A stretch of 64,000 bases of DNA from Streptomyces odontomachi. Lineage in GTDB: Bacteria > Actinomycetota > Actinomycetes > Streptomycetales > Streptomycetaceae. A model generated the notes under the pieces. That model saw nothing but the letters and a program-made list of their open reading frames with translations, was not told the origin of the DNA and ran no database searches. Below, one piece after another: positions 49,218 to 58,530 of this stretch (position 1 is its first letter; every line of letters begins with the position of its first letter). The position numbers were made by a program, and so were the translations under genes. Location of the stretch: the NCBI RefSeq assembly GCF_024435355.1, contig NZ_JAMJWG010000026.1, forward strand, positions 62,001 through 126,000, read 5' to 3'.

Positions 49218-49619
49218 ATGGCAGCATCCGTGTCTGAGGATCGTGTGTTCGCCGCGCTGGCCAGCCCTGTGCGTCGTGAGGTGTTGCGGCTGTTGCGGGA
49301 GGAAGGGCCGCAGCCGGTGGCGGCGCTGGCCGGGCGGTTCGACATGGCGCGGCCCAGTTTCTCCGAGCATCTGCGGGTGCTGCGGGAGTGCGGTCTGGTC
49401 AGCGAAGCCAGAAGCGGACGGCAGCGGTGGTACCGGCTACAGGCGGCGCCGCTGGAGGACGTACGGGACTGGCTCGGGCCCTTCGAGCGGTTCTGGCGTG
49501 ACCGGCTCACCGCGCTCGGCGCGGTGCTCGACGCCATGCCGGACGACGATTCCGCGCTGGACGGCCATCCCCTGCCCGACGGCAAGACGACAGTAGTGAG
49601 TGAAGACGACGATGAGTGA
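49218..49619 (+). CDS. ArsR family regulator
   Basis: 133 residues from the ATG at 49218. Winged helix: VFAALASPVRREVLRLLREE, PVAALAGRFDMARPSFSEHL, RVLRECGLVSEARSGRQRWY, then WLGPFERFWRDRLTALGAVL as C-terminal helix. No metal-binding cysteines, typical of ArsR proteins paired with SRPBCC (AHSA1) genes. It probably represses itself and the next gene through the palindrome at 49189-49204. The following start codon lies inside its 3' end (eight-base overlap). Confidence 0.9.
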   Translation: MAASVSEDRVFAALASPVRREVLRLLREEGPQPVAALAGRFDMARPSFSEHLRVLRECGLVSEARSGRQRWYRLQAAPLEDVRDWLGPFERFWRDRLTALGAVLDAMPDDDSALDGHPLPDGKTTVVSEDDDE

Positions 49620-50112
49620 CGAATTCGCCCCGGTGGATCCCGCCGACCCGACCCACCTGACCGGTCCGGCCGACCCCACCATGATCCGGGTCGACCAGTT
49701 CCTGCCCCATCCGCCGGCCAAGGTGTGGCGAGCGTTGACCGAGCCGGAGTTGATCGCCGGCTGGTTGATGCCGGGCGACTTCCGCCTGGAGGTGGGGCAC
49801 CGCTACACCATGCAGGGCGTGCCCATCCCCGCGACCGGCTTCTCCGGCACCGTGCAGGCCGAGGTGCTGGCCTTCGAGGAGGGGAAGTCGCTGCGGATCG
49901 GCTGGCAGGACGCCCACCCCGCCGAGGGGGCGCAGGTCGACTGGGCCATCACCTGGACGGTGGAGGCGGAGGGGACCGGTACGCGGTTGTTCCTCGTCCA
50001 CGAGGGGTTCGATCCGGACAACCCGGTGCAGCAGCGAGCCAGGACCATCATGGGCGGCGGTTGGCGCACGGGAATCATGTCGCGACTGGGCGCCGTGCTG
50101 GAACGGATCTGA
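49612..50112 (+). CDS. SRPBCC (AHSA1-like) protein
   Basis: 166 residues from the ATG at 49612, overlapping the arsR-type gene. Typical START/Bet v1-like fold: IRVDQFLPHPPAKVWRALTE, LIAGWLMPGDFRLEVGHRY, EEGKSLRIGWQD, TWTVEAEGTGTRLFLVHEGF and a long C-terminal helix. It binds a hydrophobic small molecule in a deep pocket, ligand unknown. Translational overlap and a shared promoter say that regulator and binding protein respond to the same signal. Confidence 0.88.
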   Translation: MSDEFAPVDPADPTHLTGPADPTMIRVDQFLPHPPAKVWRALTEPELIAGWLMPGDFRLEVGHRYTMQGVPIPATGFSGTVQAEVLAFEEGKSLRIGWQDAHPAEGAQVDWAITWTVEAEGTGTRLFLVHEGFDPDNPVQQRARTIMGGGWRTGIMSRLGAVLERI

Positions 50113-50125
50113 CCTGGGGCATGGT

Positions 50126-50160
50126 GGGCGCACGCCCGGGTGGTACCCGGGTGTGCGCCC
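50126..50160. terminator. Bidirectional terminator hairpin
   Basis: GGGCGCACGCCCGGGT and ACCCGGGTGTGCGCCC pair with one mismatch around a three-base loop, between the convergent SRPBCC and kinase genes. Confidence 0.8.
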
Positions 50161-50185
50161 TCTTCGCCTGCCGGGGCCCGATGGG

Positions 50186-52060
50186 TCAGCTGCCTGTGCC
50201 GGAGGGCGCGGCGTTGCGCCAGACCGTCAGGTCCAGCGTGATGTATTCGCTCGGAGAGTCCTCGGCCGACTTGCCCTTGATCGTGACGAGGGCCAGGTGT
50301 CCGGTGTCGGTGGTGACGCAGATCTGGCGGCCCTTGGAGAGCTTGCTCACCTCGATGGTCTGGGTGAACCGGGTGTCCGTGCGGCAGGTGTCGAGCGACC
50401 CCTCCTCTGCCGGGTCGAGCAGCACCATGCTGCCGCCCTCGTACCCGACGGAGACGTACCCGACCTTGTGGTACGACAGGTCGTCAGTGTCGTCGGCGCC
50501 GTTCTGGGGGCGCACCGGGTCGTCGCCGAGCGTCAGGTGGTAGCCGGCCGTCAGGTTGATGCCGTCGTAGACGGCGGGTTTCGGGTCGGGCTTGGAGCCG
50601 CCCGGCGTGGCGCTCTCGCTGCTGTCCGCACCGCCGGAGCCGCTCTGCTGGTCGTGCGTCGCATGGTCGGTCGCACCGCTGCCCTGCGGCGACTTCTTGC
50701 CGTCGTCCTTGAGCAGGTACACCGTGCCACCCACGCCGACGCCGAAGACCAGCGCGGCGACGACGGCGATCAGGGCGACCCGCTTCGACTTCCCCCCGGA
50801 CTTGGGGGCTCCGGGAGCGCCCTGGGGATGCGGCGCCCCGGGCACCTGGGTCGCCGCGTACGGCGGATGCCCCTGCGTCGGGAACTGCGTCGGGGCGTAG
50901 GCCTGGGCCTGGGCTTGCGGCGGGACGGGCATCGGGGCCGAGCCGGGGAAGGGCCCGGCGGGCTGCGTCGGCTGGTGCGCGGCGGACGGGCCGTATCCCG
51001 GCGGCGGGGTCGTCGGGGACGCCGGAGCCGTGGGGGAGTAGGCCACCGAGGGGCCGTACCCGGGTGGCGGGGTGGACGGGGACGCCGGTGCGGTCGGGGA
51101 GTAGCCCGCCGAGGGCCCGTAGCCGGGCGGTGGGGTCTGGGCCGGAGCCGGGGCCGCCGCGCGCACCGTGATGTCGGCGGAAACGGGACGCGGCAGCCAC
51201 TCCTCGGGGCGGCGCAGCACCGTCTCCGCGTTGGCGGCCTGGCAGAGCTGGAGGATGTCGGTGAGGGACGGCCGGCCCGCGGGATCCTTGGCGAGGCAGC
51301 GCGTGACCAGCTCCCGCAGCTGCGCCGGCAGCCTGCTGAGGTCGGGCTCCTCGTGGACGATCCGGTAGAGCATGCCGTGCCCGGTGCCCTCGCCGAACGC
51401 CGGGCCCCCCATCGCCGCGTACGCCGCGACCTGGCCCAGCGCGAAGATGTCCGTGGCCGGTGTGACCCGGCTGCCCGACGCCTGCTCGGGGGCCATGAAC
51501 GCCGGGGTGCCGATGGTGACGCCGCTGCCGGTGAGCGAGGTGGCGTCGGCGGCGTGGGCGATGCCGAAGTCGATGACGCGTGGCCCGTCGGCGGCGAGCA
51601 GCACATTCGACGGCTTCAGGTCGCGGTGCACGATGTGCGCGCCGTGGATGACCTGCAACGCCTCGGCGACCCCCGCGACCAGCAGGAGCACCGTCTCGGT
51701 CGGCAGCGCCCCGTGGGTGACGACCGCATTGGCGAGCGAGGGGCCCGGCACGTACGCGGTGGCCAGCCAGGGCTGCGGGCCCTCGGCGTCCGCGTCGATG
51801 ACGGGCGCGGTGAACAGCCCCTGAACCCGCTGCGCCGACTGCACCTCCTGGGCGAACCGGCGGCGGAACTCGGCGTCCTCGGCGAACTCGGGCCGGATCA
51901 CCTTGATGGCGACCGGCCGTCCACCGGGCGTGTACGACAGGTACACCTTGCCCATGCCACCGGCGCCGAGCCTGGCCGCCAACCGGTATCCGGCGACGGT
52001 GGCAGGATCGTCGCCGGCGAGCGGTTGGAAGATCTGCTCCCGCTGCTGACCGCCCGTCAT
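50186..52060 (-). CDS. Membrane Ser/Thr protein kinase with PPPGYGPS repeats
   Basis: 624 residues. Kinase domain about 25-285: GAGGMGKV, Lys53 in VAIKVIRPEF, HRDLKPSN with Asp147, RVIDFGIAHA and TPAFMAPEQASG. Then a Pro/Ala/Tyr-rich juxtamembrane part with three copies of PPPGYGPS about 25 residues apart, one membrane helix at about 425-448 (ALIAVVAALVFGVGVGG), and an outer domain of about 150 residues after a Ser/Gly/Asp linker. That domain has two cysteines (TCRTDT, QICVTT) and strand-like segments (YHLTLGD, VGYVSVGYEGGSMVLLDP), and may sense a ligand. It is not PASTA. No gene partner is evident. Confidence 0.9.
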   Translation of the reverse strand: MTGGQQREQIFQPLAGDDPATVAGYRLAARLGAGGMGKVYLSYTPGGRPVAIKVIRPEFAEDAEFRRRFAQEVQSAQRVQGLFTAPVIDADAEGPQPWLATAYVPGPSLANAVVTHGALPTETVLLLVAGVAEALQVIHGAHIVHRDLKPSNVLLAADGPRVIDFGIAHAADATSLTGSGVTIGTPAFMAPEQASGSRVTPATDIFALGQVAAYAAMGGPAFGEGTGHGMLYRIVHEEPDLSRLPAQLRELVTRCLAKDPAGRPSLTDILQLCQAANAETVLRRPEEWLPRPVSADITVRAAAPAPAQTPPPGYGPSAGYSPTAPASPSTPPPGYGPSVAYSPTAPASPTTPPPGYGPSAAHQPTQPAGPFPGSAPMPVPPQAQAQAYAPTQFPTQGHPPYAATQVPGAPHPQGAPGAPKSGGKSKRVALIAVVAALVFGVGVGGTVYLLKDDGKKSPQGSGATDHATHDQQSGSGGADSSESATPGGSKPDPKPAVYDGINLTAGYHLTLGDDPVRPQNGADDTDDLSYHKVGYVSVGYEGGSMVLLDPAEEGSLDTCRTDTRFTQTIEVSKLSKGRQICVTTDTGHLALVTIKGKSAEDSPSEYITLDLTVWRNAAPSGTGS

Positions 52061-52263
52061 CTCACAACTCCCCCCGAGGAATGCTCATGTCCGGGGGAAC
52101 TGTATCCAAGGGCGAGCCGGTAGTGCTGTCCCGCGCTCGCTGCAATGCTGTTTCAGAGACGCACGGCCCTCCGCCGGCCCGACGCGTACGGGAACGATCG
52201 CCGCATGCGGATCTGTGCCCTGCCCCTGTCCCTGGGCACCGCACTCGGGGATGCTCCTGTGGC

Positions 52264-53877
52264 ATGAGCAGATCAGTGAGAGAGCGCGTCCCCGGGCGGG
52301 GGCGCAACAGACTCCGCGGTCTCATCGCCGCACTCGCGCTGGCCGCACTGGCCTGGAGCGCGCCCGCAGGCAGTGCGGGTGCCGACGGTGACGACAGCGG
52401 ACTGCCGCAGGCACTGGACGGCATCCTGGCCGACGCGCGGATGTCCGGTGGGCAGGAGAGCGTGACGGTCGCCGACGCGGACAGCGGCGACGTCCTCTAC
52501 CAGCACACCTCCGGCAACCGGCTGATGCCCGCGTCCAACACCAAACTGTTGACGTCGACCGCCGCCATGGCGGTGCTCGGGCCCGACTACCGGTTCAGCA
52601 CGGACGTCCTGAGCACCGGCAGGCAGCACGGCACGGTGCTGAACGGCGACCTGTACCTGCGCGGCACCGGCGATCCCACCCTGCTGGCCGAGGACTACGA
52701 CCAGTTGGCCGCCCAGCTCGCCGGCGCCGGGGTCAAGCAGGTCACGGGCAGGCTGGTCGCCGACGACACCCGCTTCGACGACCAGCGGCTCGGCCGCTCC
52801 TGGGCCGCCGACGACGAGGCGTCCTACTACTCCGCGCAGATCTCCGCGCTCGCCGTCGCCCCGAACACCGACTACGACACCGGCACGGTGATCACCACCA
52901 TCACCCCGGGCGCCGCGGTGGGCGACAAGGCGAAGGTGACCGTGACCCCGCCGACGCACTACGTGCACGTCGACGTCACGGCCACCACCGCGCCGGCCGG
53001 CGACGACGGCGGCATCACCGTCGACCGGGCGCACGGCACCAACGACATCACCATCAGCGGCAGCATCCCGGCCGACGCCGACCCCGACATGGAGTGGGTG
53101 ACCGTCTGGGACCCGACCGGCTACGCCGCCGCCGTCTTCCGGGACGCGCTCGCCGCGCACGGCGTCCACGTCCTGGGACCGACCAGCCTGGGCAGGGCCA
53201 CCCCGGACGGCGCCCGGACGCTCGCCACGCATGACTCGATGCAGCTGAAGGACCTGCTCATCCCGTTCCTGAAGCTGTCCAACAACATGCACGCCGAGAT
53301 CCTCACCAAGGCCATGGGCGTCAAGACCGCAGGCGAGGGCAGTTGGGACGCCGGCCTCGCCGCCGTCGACGACTACCTGAAGGGGCTCGGGCTCGACACC
53401 GCACAGCTGCGGCAGGTCGACGGGTCAGGGCTGTCGCGGATGGACAACGTGCCGGCCGAGACGTTCGCGGAACTGCTGGTGAAGGTGCGCCACGAACCCT
53501 GGTTCGACGACTGGTACAAGGGGCTTCCGGTGGCCTGCGACCCGGACCGGTTCGTGGGCGGCACCCTGCGCTCCCGGATGTGCGACACCCCGGCCGCGCT
53601 CAACGCACGCGGCAAGACGGGCACCCTGACCGGGGCCAGCTCCCTGTCCGGGTACGTGACCGACGCGGGCGGCCGCAAGCTCGTCTACAGCATCCTGCTG
53701 AACAACTTCCTCGCGGACAGCGTCACCGACATCCAGGACGCCATCGTGGTCACCCTCGCCTCCTCCAGCGCGGACAAGGCGGTCACGGTCTCGCCCCGGT
53801 CGCTGCACGAGGACAAGGCGGCCGAGCAGGACGGCGCCGGGCTCGAGTGCGCATGGCTGAAGCCGCAGATGTGCTGA
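52264..53877 (+). CDS. dacB: D-alanyl-D-alanine carboxypeptidase/endopeptidase (PBP4 type)
   Basis: 537 residues from the ATG at 52264. A signal peptide (LRGLIAALALAALAWSAPAGSAGA) precedes an S13-family enzyme with Ser91-x-x-Lys94 in PASNTKLL, Ser339-Asn-Asn341 in LSNNMHA and Lys451-Thr-Gly in GKTGTLTGASS. The large inserted domain between the first two motifs (about 140-300) is as in DacB. It trims peptidoglycan peptides outside the membrane. The stop codon lies in the first unit of a 17-base repeat array that runs past the gene. Confidence 0.93.
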   Translation: MSRSVRERVPGRGRNRLRGLIAALALAALAWSAPAGSAGADGDDSGLPQALDGILADARMSGGQESVTVADADSGDVLYQHTSGNRLMPASNTKLLTSTAAMAVLGPDYRFSTDVLSTGRQHGTVLNGDLYLRGTGDPTLLAEDYDQLAAQLAGAGVKQVTGRLVADDTRFDDQRLGRSWAADDEASYYSAQISALAVAPNTDYDTGTVITTITPGAAVGDKAKVTVTPPTHYVHVDVTATTAPAGDDGGITVDRAHGTNDITISGSIPADADPDMEWVTVWDPTGYAAAVFRDALAAHGVHVLGPTSLGRATPDGARTLATHDSMQLKDLLIPFLKLSNNMHAEILTKAMGVKTAGEGSWDAGLAAVDDYLKGLGLDTAQLRQVDGSGLSRMDNVPAETFAELLVKVRHEPWFDDWYKGLPVACDPDRFVGGTLRSRMCDTPAALNARGKTGTLTGASSLSGYVTDAGGRKLVYSILLNNFLADSVTDIQDAIVVTLASSSADKAVTVSPRSLHEDKAAEQDGAGLECAWLKPQMC

Positions 53878-53946
53878 GGCCGTAGATGCGCTGAAGCCGC
53901 GGATGTGCCTGGGCCGCATAAGTGAAGAAGCCGCAGGTGTGCAGAA
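53862..53946. repeat. Five 17-base tandem repeats at the dacB 3' end
   Basis: Imperfect units of GCCGCAGATGTGCTGAA lie back to back from 53862, 53879, 53896, 53913 and 53930. The first contains the dacB stop. As 17 is not a multiple of three, gain or loss of a unit before the stop would shift the frame. Nothing else is seen up to the GH3 gene end at 54038. Confidence 0.8.
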
Positions 53947-54037
53947 GTGCGGCGGCGATCCGTGGACCCCCCGGCCTGCGGACCGCCGCCGCGTTCTGGC
54001 GGCGGCAGGCGCCCTGCCCCCGGGCGCCGGCACACCG

Positions 54038-57000
54038 TCAGCCTGTGGGCGTCACACGGAAGTCCGACAGCCTCAGCCCCTTGCCCAGCACCAGGTACAC
54101 GTCCTGGTCACCGGCCTTGACGTGATGGCCGGCCTTCTTCCGGTGGCCGTGCAGCGCCGCCGGGACCGTCAGGCCGGCCGTCACCGTCCGGTACGTGTAC
54201 GGGGAGCCGGTGGCCGGCGCCTCGGCGGTGCCCAGCAACGGGCCGTCCGGGGCGCCCAGGTGGACCTCGACGGTGCCGGCGCCGCCGGCCACCTCGGCGC
54301 TGAACTCCGCGGCACCCGGGGTGAGCCGGGCGTCGGCGAACTTCAGCCAGGCGTCGGCGCCGGTGGCCTCGACCGCGGTCCCCGCCGCCTTCGACTCGTC
54401 CACCAGCCGCACACCCGCGTAGTCGTCGAAGTTCTCGGCGCGGGTCGCCCGGGTCAGATCACGCGGCGGGATCGTCTCGCCCTGCACCTGCGCCTGCGTA
54501 CGGCTGCGGATGTCCGTGGCGGACGCGCCCGCCATGACGTCGTACGTGCCGGACTCCACGACCCACTTCGAGCGGGTGACGTCCCAGTGCGCGAGGTCCT
54601 GCGTGGCGAGCTTCAGGGTGACCGTCCTCGTCTCGCCCGGCTTCAGCGACACCCGCTGGAACGCCTTCAGCTGCCGCACCGGCTGCTTGTCGCGCGAGGT
54701 CTGCTGGTGCACGTACAGCTGCACCACCTCGTCGCCCGCCCGGTCACCGGTGTTGGTGACGGGGACCTGGTAGCCGCCGTCGACCGGGGTGAGGGCGCCG
54801 TAGTCGAACGTCGTGTACGACAGGCCGTAGCCGAACGGGTAGAGCGGATCGCCCTGGAAGTACTGGTAGGTGCGGTCGTCCTTGATGATGTCGTAGTCGA
54901 GCATGTCCGGCAGGTCGTCCTCGGACCGGTACCAGGTCTGGGTGAGCCGGCCCGCCGGGTCGGCGTCGCCGAACAGCACGTCGGCCAGGGCGTGACCGGT
55001 CTCCTGGCCCGCGTGGGTGGTCCACAGCAGCGCGGGGGCGTCCTTCTGGAGGTCGCCGAGCGTGGTCGGATAACTGTTCTCGACCACCACGACGGTGTGC
55101 GGATTGGCCGCGGTCACCGCCTTGACCAGGGCTTCCTGGCTGGGAGCCAGGGCCATGTCGGGGCGGTCGTGGGCCTCGCGGCCGTTGATCGCCGGCATCG
55201 AGCCGACCACCACCACGGCGGCGTCCTTGTCCCGCACCGCCGCCACCGCCTGCTCCGTGCCGCTGCGCACCACGTCCCTGGCGAAGTGCGCCGCCTGCTC
55301 CTTGTCGACCAGGCCCAGCGTGCCGTCCGCGTTGGGGCCGAGATAGGTGCCCTGGGACCACCAGGACTCGCCGGTCTCGTAGCCGGCGTAACGCAGCAGG
55401 TAGCCGCCGTCGTCCTGCCGCTCCAGCGCGAACTGCTGCTGCACGTACCAGCCGTTCGGCTGGTCCTGGTCGTTGGGGAAGCCGCCGTTCTTCAGGCCGA
55501 CGTACTTGCCGTTGGCCACCGCGCGCAGCGTGACGATGCCGGAGCCCCAGTCGAAGACGTCGAACTGCGCCTCGTCGGAGGCGGTCGTGGCCGACTCCTT
55601 CAACGGGGCGCCTGCGGTGCCGGTGCCCGCGGTGACGTACTTCCCGGTCGCCGTGTCCTTCAGGGCGATGCGGTCCACGGCCTCGCTGCCGGTCACGGAG
55701 CCGGACGACCCGACCCGGGCGGTGATGCCGTCCTGCGGGGTGACCTGGTACGGCATGGTGCCCGAGTACCAGTCGGTGTAGAGGGTGTCGGAGAGCGGGC
55801 CGACGACCGCCACGTCCTTGTCGTCGTCCGACGTCAGCGGGAGGGCGCCGGAGGAGTTCTTCAGCAGCACCATGGACTCGGCCGCCGCCCTGCGCGCCAG
55901 CGCCTGGTGCTCGGGGCTGTTGACGACCGACGCGTCGATCTTCCCGTACGGTCCGCCGTCCGGGTCGAACTCGCCGAGCCGGAACCGGACGCTCAGCACG
56001 TGCCGGGCCGCTTCGTCCACGTCCGACGCGCTCAACAGTCCCTTGTCGAGAGCCGTCCTGATCGCCGTGGTCGTCGGCTCGGAGTTCGCGTCGTCGGAGG
56101 TGAAGCTGTCCACGCCGGCCCTGAGCGCCGCCGCGTCACCCTCGGCGAGCGTGCCGTAGTACTTCTGGGGGCCGGTGGTCAGCAGGTTGTTGGGCGCGCC
56201 CGCGTCGGTGACGTTCAGCAGGGCCCTGCTGCCGCCGCCGGCGTTCCAGCTGCGCACGTCCTCGTCCAGCAGCGGATCGACGGTCGCCGGACGGCCGTTG
56301 ACCAGGTTGTACGAGGACATCACGCCGGTCGCCGCGCCGGCTTCGATCGCCGGCTTGAATGCCTGCTCCTCGTACTCCTTCAGTACCCGCGGGCGCAGGT
56401 CGGAGTCGCTGCTCTCACGGTGCGCCTCGACGTTGTTGCCGAGGAAGTGCTTCAGGGTCGGCGCGGTCTTGAGGTGATCCGGGTCGCCGCCGGTCAGCCC
56501 GGAGCCGTACGCCGTGGCCATCGCGCCGGTCAGGTACGGGTCCTCCGAGTAACCCTCCTCGTTGCGGCCCCAGCGCGGGTCCCGCAGCGGATTGACCACC
56601 GGCGCCCACAGGTTGAGGCCCCAGCCGGCCGGCCGCTCCTGCTGGAATCCGCGGTCCTCGTCCCCGACCGCCGAGCCGACCTGCCGGATCAGCTCCGGAT
56701 CCCAGGTCGAGGCGAGCCCCAGAGCCTGCGGGAAGACGGTCGTGTCACCCAGCCAGGCGACCCCGTGCAGCGCCTCGGTGCCGGTGCGGAAGGCGGCGAT
56801 GCCGAGGCGGGGGACGGCGGGCTCGTACTGGTGCAGCAGGGAGATCCGCTCGTCCAGGGTGAGCCGGCCCAGCAGGTCGTCGATGCGGGTGCCGAGGGCG
56901 AGGGACGGGTCGCGGAACGGGTACGCCGGATCGTCCGCGTGGGCCGTGCCGGCGGTGCCTGCGGTACCGAGCCCGGCCAACGTCAGGGTGGCCAGGGCCG

Positions 57001-57070
57001 CCCTGACGCATCGGGGCCACCACCATCGGGTTCCCGCGCCCCGGCGCGGTGCGGTTCTTGTCGTCTGCAT
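54038..57070 (-). CDS. Secreted GH3 beta-glucosidase-like enzyme with inserted domain
   Basis: 1010 residues. A basic N-terminus and hydrophobic core end in GTAGTAHA-D (signal peptide, cleavage near 45). GH3 (alpha/beta)8 domain: PRLGIAAFRTGTEALHGVAW, LKHFLGNNVEAHRES, MSSYNLVNGRPATVD and LLNVTDAGAP with Asp289 as expected nucleophile. In the second domain a beta-trefoil-like insert (about 460-600, with IALKDTATGKYVTAGTG, ANGKYVGLKNGGF) interrupts the fold, then VVVVGSMPAINGREAHDRPD and a fibronectin-like domain ending near 840. The last 120 residues resemble a carbohydrate-binding module. It probably trims oligosaccharides outside the cell for the adjacent importer. Confidence 0.9.
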   Translation of the reverse strand: MQTTRTAPRRGAGTRWWWPRCVRAALATLTLAGLGTAGTAGTAHADDPAYPFRDPSLALGTRIDDLLGRLTLDERISLLHQYEPAVPRLGIAAFRTGTEALHGVAWLGDTTVFPQALGLASTWDPELIRQVGSAVGDEDRGFQQERPAGWGLNLWAPVVNPLRDPRWGRNEEGYSEDPYLTGAMATAYGSGLTGGDPDHLKTAPTLKHFLGNNVEAHRESSDSDLRPRVLKEYEEQAFKPAIEAGAATGVMSSYNLVNGRPATVDPLLDEDVRSWNAGGGSRALLNVTDAGAPNNLLTTGPQKYYGTLAEGDAAALRAGVDSFTSDDANSEPTTTAIRTALDKGLLSASDVDEAARHVLSVRFRLGEFDPDGGPYGKIDASVVNSPEHQALARRAAAESMVLLKNSSGALPLTSDDDKDVAVVGPLSDTLYTDWYSGTMPYQVTPQDGITARVGSSGSVTGSEAVDRIALKDTATGKYVTAGTGTAGAPLKESATTASDEAQFDVFDWGSGIVTLRAVANGKYVGLKNGGFPNDQDQPNGWYVQQQFALERQDDGGYLLRYAGYETGESWWSQGTYLGPNADGTLGLVDKEQAAHFARDVVRSGTEQAVAAVRDKDAAVVVVGSMPAINGREAHDRPDMALAPSQEALVKAVTAANPHTVVVVENSYPTTLGDLQKDAPALLWTTHAGQETGHALADVLFGDADPAGRLTQTWYRSEDDLPDMLDYDIIKDDRTYQYFQGDPLYPFGYGLSYTTFDYGALTPVDGGYQVPVTNTGDRAGDEVVQLYVHQQTSRDKQPVRQLKAFQRVSLKPGETRTVTLKLATQDLAHWDVTRSKWVVESGTYDVMAGASATDIRSRTQAQVQGETIPPRDLTRATRAENFDDYAGVRLVDESKAAGTAVEATGADAWLKFADARLTPGAAEFSAEVAGGAGTVEVHLGAPDGPLLGTAEAPATGSPYTYRTVTAGLTVPAALHGHRKKAGHHVKAGDQDVYLVLGKGLRLSDFRVTPTG

Positions 57071-57143
57071 CGGGCGTCCCTCTCACCTTGTCGTCGACGT
57101 GGACCAAGGACCGGGGCCTTGCGGCCCACGGTGCCCACCGAAA

Positions 57144-57272
57144 AGGGGCGCGGGGAACTGCGCGACCGGCCACGATGCGACCTTGCAGGTCGCCACCGGC
57201 CGAAAGGGGCTGTTTCTGTCGCGTCCGGACCACCGGCCGGTGGGGGCTGATCGCGCAGTTCCCCGCGCCCCT
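57144..57272. repeat. Dispersed GC hairpin repeat
   Basis: Arms AGGGGCGCGGGGAACTGCGC and GCGCAGTTCCCCGCGCCCCT pair over 129 bases. The inner GCGACCTTGCAGGTCGCCACC and CGTCCGGACCACCGGCCGGTG match the copy at 22866-23012. It lies between the LacI and GH3 genes and may reduce read-through. Confidence 0.8.
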
Positions 57273-57347
57273 TAAGTGCAAGTGCGCACCCCCGACCGGA
57301 GGTCACGCCCCCCGCCCGGGCGTCACGGGCGCACCCCCGCCGGGAGG

Positions 57348-58358
57348 TCACGGCACCGGCCTGGGTGCCGTGCTCGCCCGGGCCGTGAGCCGGGGCGGCA
57401 AGAGCGTGGCCTCCGGCACCTCCTGGCCGTCGAGCTTCTCCATCAGCAGCTCGACGGCCCGCGTGCCCACCTCCGCCGTCGGGATCGCGACCGAGGTGAC
57501 CGGTACCCGGGCGCGTCCGGCCAGCTCGTCGGGGCAGATCGCGGTGACCGACAGATCGCCCGGCACCCGCAGTCCGAGCTCCTCGAACGCCTCGATGAGC
57601 GGATCGATGACCGGTTCGTTGTGCACGACGACACCGGTGAGCGCGGGATGCTCGCGCAGCAGCCGTTCGGCGACCGCCCGGGCCGCCGCGGGGCTCGCCT
57701 CGCACGGATGGATCGACGACGTCAGACCGTGCCGGTCGGCGGCGGACGTGAAGCCCTCGGCGACCCGCCGCGCGAAGCCGGTCTCGCGCACGTACACCTC
57801 CGGTGGCGAGCCGATCAGCGCCACGCAGCGGTGGCCGAGCAGCGCCAGCTGCTCCACGCATGCCGCGCCGGCCGCCCGGAAGTCCAGGTCGATGCAGGTC
57901 AGGCCGGCCGGCTCGGCGGGGAAACCGATGAGCACGGCCGGGCGGTCCAGGCCGCGCAGCAGCGGCAGGCGGTCGTCGTGCATCTGCACGTCCATCACGA
58001 TCAGCGCATCGACCAGCGCGGTGTCCGCGACCCGCCGCAGCCCGTCCTCACCCTCCTCCTGGGTGAGGAGCAGGACGTCGTGGTCGTGCTGCCGTGCCGT
58101 GGTCACCACGGACACCGCGAACTGCATCACCACCGGTACGTGCATCCCGGTGCGCAGCGGCACCACCAGCGCCAGCACGTTGGACCTGCTGCTGGCCAGC
58201 GCCCGCGCCCCGGCGTGCGGGCGGTAGCCCAGCTCGCGGATGCTGGCCTGGACGCGCCGGCGGGTCTCGGCGGAGATGGAACGCTTCCCGCTCAAGGCGT
58301 AGCTGACGGTGCTGGGGGACACCCCGGCGTGCCGAGCCACATCTGTGATCTTGACCAA
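57348..58358 (-). CDS. LacI family regulator of the glycoside locus
   Basis: 336 residues from a TTG at 58358 with ribosome site GAGGGGG. HTH: VKITDVARHAGVSPSTVSYAL, hinge PHAGARALASSRSN, then a sugar-binding core (LALVVPLRTGMHVPVVMQFA, ALIVMDVQMHDDRLPLL, TGVVVHNEPVIDPLIEAFEELG). It lies between the GH31 and GH3 genes on the same strand. A probable operator with AAGCGCTT lies upstream of the binding-protein gene at the right edge of the window. Confidence 0.88.
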   Translation of the reverse strand: MVKITDVARHAGVSPSTVSYALSGKRSISAETRRRVQASIRELGYRPHAGARALASSRSNVLALVVPLRTGMHVPVVMQFAVSVVTTARQHDHDVLLLTQEEGEDGLRRVADTALVDALIVMDVQMHDDRLPLLRGLDRPAVLIGFPAEPAGLTCIDLDFRAAGAACVEQLALLGHRCVALIGSPPEVYVRETGFARRVAEGFTSAADRHGLTSSIHPCEASPAAARAVAERLLREHPALTGVVVHNEPVIDPLIEAFEELGLRVPGDLSVTAICPDELAGRARVPVTSVAIPTAEVGTRAVELLMEKLDGQEVPEATLLPPRLTARASTAPRPVP

Positions 58359-58530
58359 GGTGTCCCCCTCAGGGCCGCCCGCGGGCGCCGGCTGGTCCCG
58401 CTGTGTGAGTGCCGCTCCGTCGGGGCGGCCGCGTTCGCGTCCGGCCCCCACGCCTCCGTACCGTTGGACGCACCGGGTGCGTCCGAGCGTCCGATGCAGC
58501 GGGTGCACCCGATGCACCCGTACGCGTCCG

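Noticed and set aside
48627..49370. Leftward frames across the ssrA end and downstream hairpins
   Set aside because: They run through tmRNA and terminator repeats, are rich in His, Pro and Arg, and lack ribosome sites.
53903..57250. Rightward frame of 1115 codons
   Set aside because: Antisense to the GH3 gene; rich in Arg, Val and Gly, with no recognisable domain.
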